A stretch of 64,000 nt of DNA from Trinickia fusca (GCF_003628145.1 NZ_RBZV01000004.1:420998-484997); one strand, 5' to 3'; positions 1 through 8,693 are shown, numbered from the stretch's first letter. Made by a program: numbers and translations. The notes: generated from the sequence alone by a model not told the origin.

Positions 1-1
1 G

Positions 2-325
2 GAGCTGCTCGACCAAATACTGTTTGCCGAGAACGGTCACTGGGCCTCACATGCGAAACCCAGTGCGTGGGTCACGCCGGAGACGGACTTGCAGCGGCGT
101 CAGTTCTGGCGCCTCTTCGAAGCGTGTATGGAGCGACTGCCGGAGCAGATCGGACGCGTGTTCATGATGCGCGAATTTCTGGATTTCGACGTTGCGGAAA
201 TTTGCGAAGAACTCGAACTGACCGCCAACCACTGCAGTGTGCTCATCTATCGCGCTCGTATGAAGTTGCGCACGTGTCTCTCGGAACAAGGCATGGGCCA
301 CGAGGAGGCGTATGCACACGTGTAA
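2..325 (+). CDS. RNA polymerase ECF-type sigma factor, C-terminal part (5' end outside window)
   Basis: Partial gene; the reading frame is open from base 2, so the start lies upstream. The visible part, about 107 residues, is a sigma-70 region 4: a short helical lead (FEACMERLPEQIGRVFMMREF) followed by a helix-turn-helix (DVAEICEELELTANHCSVLIYRARMKLR, given here in outline) that would contact the -35 element. Its stop codon lies inside the next gene, which encodes a small zinc-finger protein, the classical arrangement of an ECF sigma factor followed by its anti-sigma factor. The promoters it controls cannot be read from this window. A TTG at 89 is an internal codon, not a likely start, because the homologous sequence continues upstream of it. 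Confidence 0.85.
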   Translation, partial: ELLDQILFAENGHWASHAKPSAWVTPETDLQRRQFWRLFEACMERLPEQIGRVFMMREFLDFDVAEICEELELTANHCSVLIYRARMKLRTCLSEQGMGHEEAYAHV

Positions 326-533
326 GGTGATTACACACTTGTTGTCGGATGCGTTGGACAGGCCGCTTTCGATGCGAGAACAGCTCGCCGTGTTTGGCCA
401 TTTGCCGATGTGCAGTGGGTGCCGTCGGTATCGCGAGCAAATCACGCTCATCCGAGAGGTGGCGCACGATTGGGCACAGGGCGTGATTGAGGACCCTGCG
501 GGTCCGGACGACGAAGCGGGCACGGCTAGCTAA
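312..533 (+). CDS. Small zf-HC2-type anti-sigma factor
   Basis: A 73-residue protein whose ATG overlaps the end of the sigma-factor gene by 14 bases, so the two are probably translationally coupled. It carries the zinc-binding HxxxCxxC signature of ZAS/zf-HC2 anti-sigma factors (H-LPM-C-SG-C, about residues 30-37), preceded by a short helix. There is no transmembrane segment, so it would be a cytoplasmic regulator holding the upstream sigma factor inactive until a signal, often oxidative or envelope stress, is sensed. The stimulus is not evident from the sequence. The acidic tail (EDPAGPDDEAG) is low-complexity. Confidence 0.75.
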   Translation: MHTCKVITHLLSDALDRPLSMREQLAVFGHLPMCSGCRRYREQITLIREVAHDWAQGVIEDPAGPDDEAGTAS

Positions 534-617
534 GTCTGCTTGCCGGCCGCGTCGTTGAAATGCGAACGGTTGGCTTCTCGGCCTCGGGGCCTCTCGCTCT
601 CGATTAGAGGGATGGCA

Positions 618-641
618 AGCGAGCGGGGCGGGGTGCTCGCT
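618..641. terminator. Possible stem-loop between convergent genes
   Basis: AGCGAGC (618-624) and GCTCGCT (635-641) pair as a 7-bp stem around a G-rich 10-base loop, between the convergent anti-sigma and arsC genes. There is no clear U-tract on either side, so this is only a weak candidate terminator. Confidence 0.3.
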
Positions 642-662
642 CGTCGGTGTTCGTCGTCCTCG

Positions 663-1022
663 TCATTCGAACAAGGTGTTCACAGCTTCGGTCGGGCGAC
701 CGATCACTGCCCTGCCATCACGGACCACGATGGGACGCTGCAGCAGAATAGGATGTGCGGCAATGGCTTCGAACAACTGTGTATCGGTCAGGTTCGGATC
801 GGCCAAACCGAGGTCGCGATACTCGGCCTCGTTGTCGCGCATCATGTCACGTACCGATCCCCCCAGCATGCGATGCAACGCTCGAAGCTGCTCGACCGTT
901 GGCGGGTTCTTCAGATATTCGACGACCGTTACCGGCTCCCCCAACGGGTTCAACGTATTGCCAACGAGGTCGCATGCCGCCCGGGATTTCGAACAGCGAG
1001 CGTTGTGATAGATCGTGATCAT
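663..1022 (-). CDS. arsC: Arsenate reductase, ArsC (glutaredoxin-coupled) family
   Basis: A 119-residue cytoplasmic thioredoxin-fold protein that reduces arsenate to arsenite using glutathione/glutaredoxin. The N-terminus ITIYHNARCSKSR contains the catalytic cysteine at residue 10 in the ArsC family context H-N-x-R-C-S-K-S-R. Further family marks are the EYLKNPPT segment and the C-terminal ILLQRPIVVRDGRAVIGRP stretch. Length matches the family (about 115-140 residues). No arsR, arsB or acr3 gene is adjacent, so it is an orphan copy and may act as a general reductase. It is convergent with the anti-sigma gene and is the last ordinary gene before the replication/partition region. Confidence 0.92.
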   Translation of the reverse strand: MITIYHNARCSKSRAACDLVGNTLNPLGEPVTVVEYLKNPPTVEQLRALHRMLGGSVRDMMRDNEAEYRDLGLADPNLTDTQLFEAIAAHPILLQRPIVVRDGRAVIGRPTEAVNTLFE

Positions 1023-1567
1023 GGCATTTGCCTCGAGTGGTTCTTGAAGAACGCTATTTTACCGGGGCGCGCGTGAGGGCGATTGCGGTGCTCGGGACCC
1101 GTCGTATGGGGGAGCAAGTTGCTTATGGACTGATGCTGTTGATTGCTCCATTCGTCGTCGGTCGCGTCTGCCCAGGTTGGGCCTATATGCGATGGATGAC
1201 GAATAAATTTTTTATCTCTTGTTCAAACGTGATTCGTGCATGTGATGGGGGAGTGCAGTTATCGACTCGTCTCGCTGGTGTTGTGGACTGAAGGCTAGCG
1301 CGTGCGTGTAGCAGCGCTCTACTGCCTGTGAGTAGGTAGCCTTTCGAGCACATGCGGAGCGCGCCCTTCGTGTGAAGCGTGTCCGTTGTTCGATCTCCTG
1401 ATGCAAGGGATCAACGCGTTGCTGCGCTCGGTAATGAAAGGAGCTGTTGGTTTGCGTAGGGGACCCTGGCAATCAGGCTCCATCAACGTAGCCGATAGCT
1501 TATGGTCCGAGTTGCTGGGAGTTCACAGATCAGCACGCGCAGCACCGCGTTTTCCGGAGAGGGCCAG

Positions 1568-1583
1568 CTTTATGCGCATAAAC
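1568..1583. promoter_or_regulatory. parS-like centromere site 1
   Basis: CTTTATGCGCATAAAC, a 14-bp perfect palindrome core TTTATGCGCATAAA. It differs at one outer base from the 16-bp parS reported for Burkholderia secondary chromosomes (GTTTATGCGCATAAAC). It lies upstream of parA. Likely ParB binding site. Confidence 0.8.
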
Positions 1584-2125
1584 CGTGGCCCAAAGTCGTT
1601 CGGCCTCACGTGGACCGCGAGGCACGCGATCGCTTCGCGCACAAGCCGGCTACGCATGAGCCATGCGCGCGGAAGGCGTCCGTAGCGCATCGAGAAACGC
1701 GCTGCTTTGACGGGGTTTTCAGCGACACACGCACTGGCCAATACGGCGAGGCATCTCTCTGCAGGAAGAACGCCGCCCTAGCTACCATCTCAGCCCCATC
1801 GCATCTCCGACGCGAATCAATAACGCATGTCTCCACGCTGGCGACGACCGCGACGTCGATGAGGCATCGGCTGCTGGCTAGACCACGACGACCTGGCAGG
1901 CCACCCCACGCGGAAAGATCAAAAGCCGTCCCGCGTCCCCTCCCGGAGAGATGATCACAAGCCACCACGCCACGCGCCCTAAGATCACGCTCCCCTAGCG
2001 ATTACCCCGTCAATTCGCAGCCCATCTGCTCGCGGGACGCTTGCACCCACACTCACCGCGGGGACTTCGATTCACTTCCACATCGACATTCGCAGCCGCG
2101 CGACGTGGTTCACTCGCGTCACAGC

Positions 2126-2141
2126 CTTTATGCGCATAAAC
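2126..2141. promoter_or_regulatory. parS-like centromere site 2
   Basis: CTTTATGCGCATAAAC, identical over all 16 bases to the site at 1568. It sits about 100 bp upstream of the parA start, where ParB binding could also repress the par promoter. Confidence 0.82.
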
Positions 2142-2241
2142 CGCTTGGCCGAATGGCCAATTTTGTCGTTCGATTGCGACGAACTTATTGAAATATAAAA
2201 CTTTCACGGTAAAATTCGTCGACCTCTTAAGGAGTGAAAAA

Positions 2242-2904
2242 TTGGCAGCGGAAATCGTCGCGGTAACACAACAAAAAGGCGGAGTCGGCAAAAGCACTAT
2301 CGCTATGCATCTGGGCGCCGCCTTCCATGAAAAAGGCAAACGGGTGCTCGTTGTCGACGCGGACGGTCAGAACACGCTGATCCACTGGGCCAGCGCCGCC
2401 ACGGACGAGGACACGGGCATCCCATTCCCGGTCGTCAACCTCTCTGAAGCCGGGGCGCAGATCCACCGCGAGATCAAGAAGTTCATCGCCGACTACGATG
2501 TCATCGTCGTCGACTGCCCGCCCTCGATCACCGAAAAGGTATCCGGCGTCGTCTTGCTGGCCGCGTCGGTTGCAGTCATCCCCACCTCCTCGTCGCCGGC
2601 CGATTACTGGTCGAGCATCGGATTGGTGAAGCTCGTCCAGCAAGCACAGGTGATGAACGAAGACCTGCGAGCCGTGTTCCTGCTCAACAAGACCGAAGAG
2701 AAACGCATGCTGACGCGAGAGCTGAAAAGGGCACTCGAGGATCTCGGCTTTCCGCTACTGAAGACACAAATCCCGACGCGGGAGGCGTACAAGCAAGCGA
2801 TGGCGCTTGGCCAAACGGTATTGCAGATGGGCGACCGTGGCGCAAAGCTGGCCGCCGCAGAAATTCGCGCATGCGCAGACGAAATCGCCGCGCTGCTCCC
2901 CTGA
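2242..2904 (+). CDS. parA: Chromosome/plasmid partition ATPase ParA
   Basis: A 220-residue Walker-type partition ATPase that moves ParB-parS complexes along the nucleoid. The deviant Walker A motif KGGVGKST is at residues 12-19, switch I-like VVDADGQ at 37-43 and Walker B VIVVDCPPS at 87-95. I chose the TTG at 2242 because AAGGAG (2229-2234) sits 7 bases upstream of it and the ParA fold begins immediately with AEIVAVTQQKGG. An in-frame TTG at 2188 would add 18 residues without a ribosome site. It lacks the N-terminal helix-turn-helix of the long plasmid ParA type, so autoregulation would need ParB or another protein. It is followed by parB after a parS-like site. Confidence 0.93.
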   Translation: MAAEIVAVTQQKGGVGKSTIAMHLGAAFHEKGKRVLVVDADGQNTLIHWASAATDEDTGIPFPVVNLSEAGAQIHREIKKFIADYDVIVVDCPPSITEKVSGVVLLAASVAVIPTSSSPADYWSSIGLVKLVQQAQVMNEDLRAVFLLNKTEEKRMLTRELKRALEDLGFPLLKTQIPTREAYKQAMALGQTVLQMGDRGAKLAAAEIRACADEIAALLP

Positions 2905-2920
2905 CTTTATGCGCATAAAG
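2905..2920. promoter_or_regulatory. parS-like centromere site 3 (between parA and parB)
   Basis: CTTTATGCGCATAAAG, a fully palindromic 16-mer beginning at the first base after the parA stop codon. Its AAAGGA end also supplies the ribosome-binding-like sequence of parB, so ParB spreading from this site would directly cover its own translation start region. Confidence 0.82.
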
Positions 2921-2928
2921 GACCTTGA

Positions 2929-3981
2929 ATGAAACCCTCCCAATTCGCCAAGGGCTTCCAGGCACGCCCTGATACGACGAGCAGCGAAAAGCGGACGGCC
3001 CTTGACCGCCTGAACGCGATCGACAACCTCGTCAACAACGACAGCAACGTTCAACCGATTGCCCCCGCGTCTCGCACCGAACAAACGCTTCACGCTGTTT
3101 CGGACGACCTGGCCAATCACGAATCGGCTGAATACCGCGCATGGCGCGTCGGGCACGGCTATAACCCGGGACAAGTGATCGAACTCGAGCTGAAGGCAAT
3201 CAAGCCGAGCCCGTTCAATCCACGACACTTCTACTTGAAAGCGTCGATCGCCGAGTTGGCCGTGAATCTCGCCAAGCAGGGCCAGCAACAAGCGATTCAT
3301 GTCATCCCCGACTACGCGAGTCCAGGCAGCTACTTCGTCAGCGACGGCGGCCGCCGCGTGCGCGCGCTCAAAGAAGCCAACAAGGAAACGGTCAAAGCTA
3401 TCGTTATCGATCTGCCGATCGGTATTCAAAGCTACAAGCTCGGCTACGACCTCAACGTTCAACGCGATTCGCAAACAGTGTTCGACAACGCGGTCGTCTG
3501 GCGCCGCTTCCTCGACGAAAAGCACTTCCAGAGTCAAAAAGAACTCGCCGAACATCTGGGCCTCGACGAATCCACCGTCGCCGTTGCACTGTCGCTTGCG
3601 AAGCTGCCCGAAACGATCATGCAGGAGATGGTCGCAAGACCCGATCGATTCGGCTCGAACATGGCCTATCAAGTCGGTCGATATCACTCCGCGCGCGGTG
3701 TCGACGCAACCCTCCGGCTCATCAACAAGATCCTCTCGGATGATCTGAGTACACGTCAGGTCGCCGATATCGTGAAGGGCCGGACAGCCCCGCAAGAAAC
3801 GCCCAAGCCGGCCGGCCGTCAGCGTTACGCCCAGCGCATGGAGATCAAGCTTGATGGCGTCGCGGTCGGCGATTTGAAGTCGTACGGCGACGACCGCCTC
3901 GAACTGCGTCTGCGCGGCCTGGCGAAAGACAAGCGTGACGAGATTCTTCGGCAGATCGAACAGATCCTGAAACCGAACTAA
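2929..3981 (+). CDS. parB: Partition protein ParB
   Basis: A 350-residue DNA-binding CTPase-clamp protein expected to load at the TTTATGCGCATAAA sites. The ParB N-terminal domain spans about residues 84-165 (IKPSPFNPRHF, then an IAELAVNLAKQGQQQ helix). The CTP-binding loop reads GGRRVRA at 140-146, where the usual form is GERRxRA; the Glu is replaced by Gly. A helix-turn-helix follows at about 203-225 (QKELAEHLGLDESTVAVALS). The C-terminus (EIKLDGVAVGDLKSYGDDRLELRLRGLAKDKRDEILRQIEQ, in outline) would be the dimerization part. It forms an operon with parA, 24 bases apart, and ends at a strong bidirectional hairpin. Confidence 0.92.
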   Translation: MKPSQFAKGFQARPDTTSSEKRTALDRLNAIDNLVNNDSNVQPIAPASRTEQTLHAVSDDLANHESAEYRAWRVGHGYNPGQVIELELKAIKPSPFNPRHFYLKASIAELAVNLAKQGQQQAIHVIPDYASPGSYFVSDGGRRVRALKEANKETVKAIVIDLPIGIQSYKLGYDLNVQRDSQTVFDNAVVWRRFLDEKHFQSQKELAEHLGLDESTVAVALSLAKLPETIMQEMVARPDRFGSNMAYQVGRYHSARGVDATLRLINKILSDDLSTRQVADIVKGRTAPQETPKPAGRQRYAQRMEIKLDGVAVGDLKSYGDDRLELRLRGLAKDKRDEILRQIEQILKPN

Positions 3982-3998
3982 ATCCAGCGCCCAAAAGA

Positions 3999-4028
3999 AA
4001 ACCGGCAAGTCGTTCGACTTGCCGGTTT
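3999..4028. terminator. Bidirectional terminator between parB and rep
   Basis: A perfect 14-bp inverted repeat, AAACCGGCAAGTCG (3999-4012), two central bases, CGACTTGCCGGTTT (4015-4028), preceded by an A-rich run and ending in TTT. It lies between the convergent parB and rep genes and can work as a rho-independent terminator in both directions. Confidence 0.85.
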
Positions 4029-4078
4029 CACATTGAATAACAGGATCGGTGCGGATCAGATCACGTCGTCGCGCACCG

Positions 4079-5452
4079 TCATGCAGCTCGTGACTGGCTG
4101 AGCGTAAAGGAGAGCAAATCCCCGTCGGTCGGCTCACCCCACGTCTTGCGGGCCAGCCAATCGAAGAACGCCGTCTCCGCCAGCTTCGAATTCAAGCCAC
4201 GCCGACGCCAATCGTCTCGCATGTGCGCGCCGAGACCCGGCAGCACGTCTTCCTCGAACGACTGACGAGCGAGCTCCTGTTCCTTCTCACCTTGCTCTTC
4301 GTACAGCGAACGCGCTTCCTTGCGGCGGTAGGCCGCGTATTCATCGAGCAAGCGCGCCTTGAGGTCGTCGGCAGGTGCAGCGCCCGCTGCTGCCTTACCC
4401 GAACCGCCACCACTGCTGCCGACCGCTGGCAACGCCTCGACGGGCGGCGCGTAACCCTTCTTGAGCGCATCCTTGAACAACGCAGGCGCACTGCGCACAG
4501 GCGGCAGCGTAGTGCTGCGCATGCGCTGCTCCGTCATCTGCAGTGCGGCGCGGATGCGGTTTTCCTCGCTGTCGGCGTAGAGCGTCTGCGCTTCCTTCAA
4601 TGGAATACCGATCTTCACCATGCGATCGACCAGCGTGCTGTCGAACACGTTCGGATGTTCGTCGAGCGCGAGCATCGGCTGCTTGCGTTCGGTCACACGG
4701 AACTGAATTTCGGCTACGCGTCGGCCTTCGCGATGCTCGATCAGCTCGACGAAGATGTTCGTGACGGCATTGACTTCGGCGATCGCCGGACGGAGGTAGT
4801 CGCGCTTGAAATACTTGTACTCGCGCTTCGCTTCATCGCCGGCCTCGGTATCGGGGGTACCGGACAAGATCGGCCGCCACCAGGCCCACGATTCCCGCAT
4901 CGTCAGGTGACTGGGGTTCGTCAGGTAGCGCACGCAGATCTCGTACAGCGCGAGGCCTGCGCTACTGCGCAGCTGGCTTTGGAACTGCAAGCTCAGACGC
5001 GCGTACTGGACTGGATCCAGCAGCTTCTTCTTGATCTTCGGTGCAAACGAGAATTCCACCCAGACGCGGCGCGTCTGCGGATCCTCGAGAATTTCGGCAT
5101 CGGCGATCAGCGTCGAGATACCCCATTTGCGGCCCGGCTTCTGGCTCGACGTGCCTTGACTCCATTCGACCTGCACCGACACCATGCGTCGCAGGTGCTC
5201 TTTGACGAGCGCGGTGTCGTTGGAATCGAATGCGGAGTTGGCGACGATATCCGACAACAACGCGCGATACGTATCGCCCGATTCGTCGGCCTGTTGCGCC
5301 ACCGCCAACAGAACATTGAACAGCTTGCGGGTAAGCAACGTGATCTTGCCGCTCTTGGGCTGAATCGCGATCGCCTCAACGGCCTTTCGCAGTTCAGCAG
5401 AGCTTGCACTTACCACATCGACATCGGTTTTCTTCGCGCGCTTCGTTGCCAT
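4079..5452 (-). CDS. rep: Replication initiator protein, RepB/Rep_3 (winged-helix) family
   Basis: A 457-residue protein with the tandem winged-helix layout of iteron-binding plasmid initiators: about residues 25-130 (KSGKITLLTRKLFNVLL, HLRRMVSVQVEWS) and 150-260 (PVQYARLSLQFQSQLRSSAGLALYEICVRY, YFKRDYLRPAIAEVNAVT; segments in outline). The C-terminal 150 residues are extended and charged, beyond the usual 250-350 residue plasmid Rep, as in initiators of Burkholderiaceae secondary chromosomes. It would bind the iteron field that starts 120 bases upstream of its ATG and both open the origin and repress its own promoter. It is convergent with parAB across a shared terminator. The ATG at 5452 has no strong Shine-Dalgarno sequence. 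Confidence 0.88.
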   Translation of the reverse strand: MATKRAKKTDVDVVSASSAELRKAVEAIAIQPKSGKITLLTRKLFNVLLAVAQQADESGDTYRALLSDIVANSAFDSNDTALVKEHLRRMVSVQVEWSQGTSSQKPGRKWGISTLIADAEILEDPQTRRVWVEFSFAPKIKKKLLDPVQYARLSLQFQSQLRSSAGLALYEICVRYLTNPSHLTMRESWAWWRPILSGTPDTEAGDEAKREYKYFKRDYLRPAIAEVNAVTNIFVELIEHREGRRVAEIQFRVTERKQPMLALDEHPNVFDSTLVDRMVKIGIPLKEAQTLYADSEENRIRAALQMTEQRMRSTTLPPVRSAPALFKDALKKGYAPPVEALPAVGSSGGGSGKAAAGAAPADDLKARLLDEYAAYRRKEARSLYEEQGEKEQELARQSFEEDVLPGLGAHMRDDWRRRGLNSKLAETAFFDWLARKTWGEPTDGDLLSFTLSQSRAA

Positions 5453-7349
5453 GCGTCGGGTCGGGAAGAGAATTTCCGAGAGGATACAGAGCGCGGTGAT
5501 GCGCGTCTACAAGCACACTCTCACCGTTTCGGGTGATTTCGGCTTCTTTGGACCGGCTCACCTCGTTGCCATCCCGAAAAGCCTCACCTTATTGTTCCGC
5601 ATGATTCGTCAGGGCTCATTGCCGGACGCGGGTAAGGGAATAAGTGGCGATTCGACCGCTAAGCGCAGGTGCGTGTTTACGCTCCCGAAAGATCTCACCA
5701 ATGAGGTTGTCGCAATTTTGCGACGGCCCAATCTGTGGACCCGAAAACGTTAGCGAACGCGCAAACGGCAGCACGAAATCGCCCTCAAAACGCGGTCTGA
5801 ACGCCCAAACCCCTCGGGGTGATGCACTTTTAGGCAACTCCGACGTGGGTCAACGCGAAATTCGATGCCCAGCGCTACCGTGGCGCCCGTGGTCGACTCG
5901 CTGGCAAGGCCGTCGATCGATGTCGTTGGGCCGCTTCGGCGATCCGGTTCGTCTAAGCGTTGCGCCAAGGATCACCTTCCTTCGGAAATCGATCCCGAAA
6001 ACGCTCACCTTTGATCATCGTGGGAGCGCTTGCAGTCGGGCCTCCCGCCAAAGCAGCGGTATCCAATGTGACAGAACACCTCCCGGAAACGCTCACCTCA
6101 GCGTCCTTTCCGCAACGCCGATCCCCTCAAAACCCCGTGATACGACGCTCCCGAAATAGCTCACCTTAAGCATCGCCAGCCAAAAATTCTTAACATCTTC
6201 ATACACTTACACGCATAACCTCACCCATCACCTCCATCTACCTTGACTCCTGAATTTCCTCACCTTCAGGAGTCGATGCCCAGAAACCTGGGTAACGGAA
6301 TTGGCCCGAGACGATCCCGGAAAACCTCACCTCATGCGTCGATACCGAAATACCACCGCCAACAAAGCCCCCATTTGGCATCACAAGGCATGAAAGTGAT
6401 GACTAACTTTCCTCAAATGGCATCGCATACGCATAAATGAAGTCCCGAAAATGCTCACCAATGGGGCCATCAAGGCCCTCAGGCGAGGGTTCAAATCATC
6501 CCCAAACAACCGTCCCGAATCCCCTCACCTTTGCCCCCTGGACGCCCCAAACAGCCACCTTTTGAGCGGCAAGTACGCTTGGCGACCATCCGACAGCCCC
6601 GAAAAAGCTCACCTTTCACAAAAAGGGCCCCCGAAAGCGGCCATCTTTCCTGTAAAGATTCACCTTTTCCGCGCTTTTGTTCCTGGGGTCGCTCACCGAA
6701 CGTCGTTTACCGCTTTGCCGCGGGCCAAAAAGGCTGGCTTCGGATGGCCCCGGAAACACTCACCTATGAGAAATTTGAATAGACCGGGTCGTCCAGTCCA
6801 GCCTTGGGTTCGGATCGAGCGAAGCCCCGAAAATGCTCACCGATGCTCAAACCGTGTGCAGGCGCGTGTCCTGAATCCGCTCACGACCTGTCCCGCTAAA
6901 GCTCACGCGTCTCCCCGAACCCCATCACATCTGAATCCCGTAAACGCTCACGACGATTCCCGCAAAGCTTCACCCTATCGGGCTGGAAGCCTTGTGCGAC
7001 AAGGGATTGCCAAGGCGTTAACGTTTTTAACAAGGTTCAAGGGTGTTTACTTCTATTACTCTCAACGAGCACCCGCGAGTTCTTTGAAACATCCCAGACC
7101 TTTGCTCACAGCGCCTTCGTGAAACAACGTCCCAAAATGGACTTGCTGCCGAAAACCGTTGTATAACAATGGCTTAAGAGCATTTTTTAGCTTTGTTTCA
7201 CGGATTCTGCATGAGAAGCTCGCCAAACAAGGCTTCCACCGTATCGTCTAGGTCTGCTACAGCCAAAAAGCAACGCCTTCGGGATAGGGCGTATCAATTA
7301 CTACGTAATCCGTTATGATTATCACGTTTTGAAGCCCGATAGGCCTCCT
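5453..7349. other. Replication origin region of the secondary chromosome
   Basis: A 1.9-kb non-coding stretch between rep and the kfrA-like gene. It contains the iteron field (5572-6975) and, on its right side, a markedly AT-richer segment (about 7000-7330, with TTAACG and TTTTTAACAAGG stretches and an ATTTTTTAGC tract) that is a candidate DNA-unwinding element. A second AT-rich patch lies at about 6170-6245, inside the field. I did not find a perfect DnaA box (TTATCCACA) on either strand. Reading frames here, such as one over 6451-7122, are products of the repeats and do not look like genes. Confidence 0.75.
5572..6975 (+). repeat. Iteron field: about 20 direct repeats, consensus TCCCGAAAANGCTCACCTT
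   Basis: Directly repeated 17-19-mers at irregular spacing. Clear copies start at 5572, 5683, 5993, 6081, 6149, 6248, 6315, 6443, 6513, 6597, 6825, 6869, 6891 and 6936. More diverged copies start at 6545, 6628, 6649, 6748, 6912 and 6958. The most constant parts are CCCGAAA and CTCACC, separated by three or four variable bases. All copies in this field have the same orientation. The right-hand copies (6869-6975) are closest together and end in CTCACG rather than CTCACCT. They are the presumed binding sites of the Rep protein encoded just to the left. Confidence 0.88.
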
Positions 7350-8552
7350 ATGACACTAGACGAACAACGAGAAGCCATCCGTCACGAGCTCGAAGCGCTA
7401 CGCGCTAACGGCGCGCATCGCCGAGAACTATCACTTCATGCCTGCAAGCGGCTGTTCTTTGATCTAGGTATTCGTCCGTCGATGGCAGCTGTCCGTGAAT
7501 TGACACAGACAGGCAGTGCAAGCGACATCCCCAAGGACATCGACCACTTCTGGGAGCGCATCCGCGACGCCTCCAAAATCCGCGTCGGAGCCGGTGCGAT
7601 TCCGAAAGTGCTCGAAGAGAAAGCAGGCGAGCTGCTGGGCGCGTTATTCGAACACGCACTGGTTCAAGCCCGCGAATCAGTGGCAAGCGAGCGCTCGCAA
7701 ATACAGGCCGTGCTCGACGAAGCCGAGCAACGCGTGCGCGAAGCGCAAATTCGACACGAAGCGTCCGAGCAAGCGTTGCAACGCAGCGAAGCTTACGCGC
7801 AGGCAGGATGGGCACGCGTGCGCGAGCTCGAGACCGGTGCGGCGACAGCAACGATGCAGCACACGACCGGCCACGATGTGCTTCACAGCGTGATGCGCCG
7901 ACTCGAGACCGAAAACGAAAAACTCGCACAACGGCTCGAGGTCGAACAGGCAACCAATGCGTCGCTTCGCGAGCGCATCGATGCGTTGCATGGCGAGATG
8001 CAGCAAAACGCTGAGCACTATGCCGCGCAAATCAAGGATGCCGTTGCCGAAGCCGAGCGTCGGGTCAAACCCATGCTGGTCGAGCTCGACTCGTTGCGCA
8101 GCATGGCCTCGACCTATCAGACCGGCATTCGCGACGCGAGCCGCAAAGAGTTCGATTTCATCCAGCAATTGAGTACGGCCAAGAGTAAAGCCGATCGACT
8201 CGAGGATCAGGTCCGCAGCCAATCCGACGAAATCGACGCACTGACACGCGAACTCGATCGCACACGCGGACAAAGCACGATCGCCCCGGAGCTTGCGCAG
8301 CTTTTGCGTGCGCTCGCAGACGAAGGTCGGCTCGGTGAACAAGCGTTCGCGATGCTCGGCACCCTGGTCGACGGCCAGGTGGCGATTCCCTTGCATTGTC
8401 CGAAATGCGACGACGGCGAGCCCGAACTGTCGAACGTCGACGGCCGCTACGAACTGCTTTGCCCGGAGTGCGAACATTCGTCGGGCATGGGCCATTCGCG
8501 CTTCGAAGTGGTCACCCGCTTCTTGAGCACCGCGCGCGCTTCGTCCGTGTAA
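7350..8552 (+). CDS. KfrA-like DNA-binding coiled-coil protein with C-terminal zinc ribbon
   Basis: A 400-residue protein. The first 90 residues resemble the KfrA N-terminal DNA-binding domain of plasmid accessory partition proteins (helical, SLHACKRLFFDLGIRPSMAAVREL). Residues of about 95-325 are a long Ala/Glu/Gln/Arg coiled coil. The C-terminus has a four-cysteine zinc-ribbon-like motif, CPKC at 350-353 and CPEC at 371-374, that is not part of classical KfrA. It lies directly right of the origin with more iterons behind it, so a nucoid-associated or partition-accessory role for this replicon is likely. The ATG at 7350 was chosen over an upstream TTG at 7329; neither has a strong ribosome site. 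Confidence 0.78.
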   Translation: MTLDEQREAIRHELEALRANGAHRRELSLHACKRLFFDLGIRPSMAAVRELTQTGSASDIPKDIDHFWERIRDASKIRVGAGAIPKVLEEKAGELLGALFEHALVQARESVASERSQIQAVLDEAEQRVREAQIRHEASEQALQRSEAYAQAGWARVRELETGAATATMQHTTGHDVLHSVMRRLETENEKLAQRLEVEQATNASLRERIDALHGEMQQNAEHYAAQIKDAVAEAERRVKPMLVELDSLRSMASTYQTGIRDASRKEFDFIQQLSTAKSKADRLEDQVRSQSDEIDALTRELDRTRGQSTIAPELAQLLRALADEGRLGEQAFAMLGTLVDGQVAIPLHCPKCDDGEPELSNVDGRYELLCPECEHSSGMGHSRFEVVTRFLSTARASSV

Positions 8553-8594
8553 GCCTTTGATTATTCGACGAACTGAGCGACGGTAGCGGTGATA

Positions 8595-8669
8595 GGTGAG
8601 AGTTTTCGGGAGTCTCGAAAAAACCCAAAAGTGAGGGCTTGCGGGATCTAAAGGTGAGGGTTTTCGGGG
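8595..8669 (-). repeat. Three iterons in inverted orientation, right of the kfrA-like gene
   Basis: GGTGAGAGTTTTCGGGA (8595-8611), AGTGAGGGCTTGCGGGA (8630-8646) and GGTGAGGGTTTTCGGGG (8653-8669). These are reverse complements of the origin iteron consensus, so they face the main field across the kfrA-like gene. Confidence 0.85.
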
Positions 8670-8693
8670 GGCGGCGCCGAGGCACCAAGCGTC

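Larger units (their letters stand above)
1023..2241. other. 1.2-kb gene-poor segment upstream of parA, with two parS-like sites
   Basis: No reading frame here looks coding: those present are short, overlapping on both strands and of low-complexity Arg/Ser/Ala composition. The stretch carries two CTTTATGCGCATAAAC palindromic sites (1568-1583 and 2126-2141) and ends in a comparatively AT-rich leader before parA. A short AT-rich patch lies around 1198-1240. I read it as centromere-like and regulatory sequence for the partition operon; I see nothing else in it. Confidence 0.6.

Noticed and set aside
1502-1968. Overlapping frames of 120-150 codons on both strands upstream of parA
   Set aside because: Low-complexity composition, no start context, conflict with each other, and overlap with the parS-like site; judged non-coding.
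5572-6975. Repeat array considered as CRISPR
   Set aside because: Repeats are 17-19 bases, degenerate, with irregular spacing from a few bases to about 300, and lie next to a Rep gene with no cas genes; iterons fit, CRISPR does not.
6451-7122. A 223-codon plus-strand frame in the origin
   Set aside because: Its translation repeats the iteron (P-E-K/N-A/S-H motifs) and has no other homology or ribosome site; it is a product of the repeat array.
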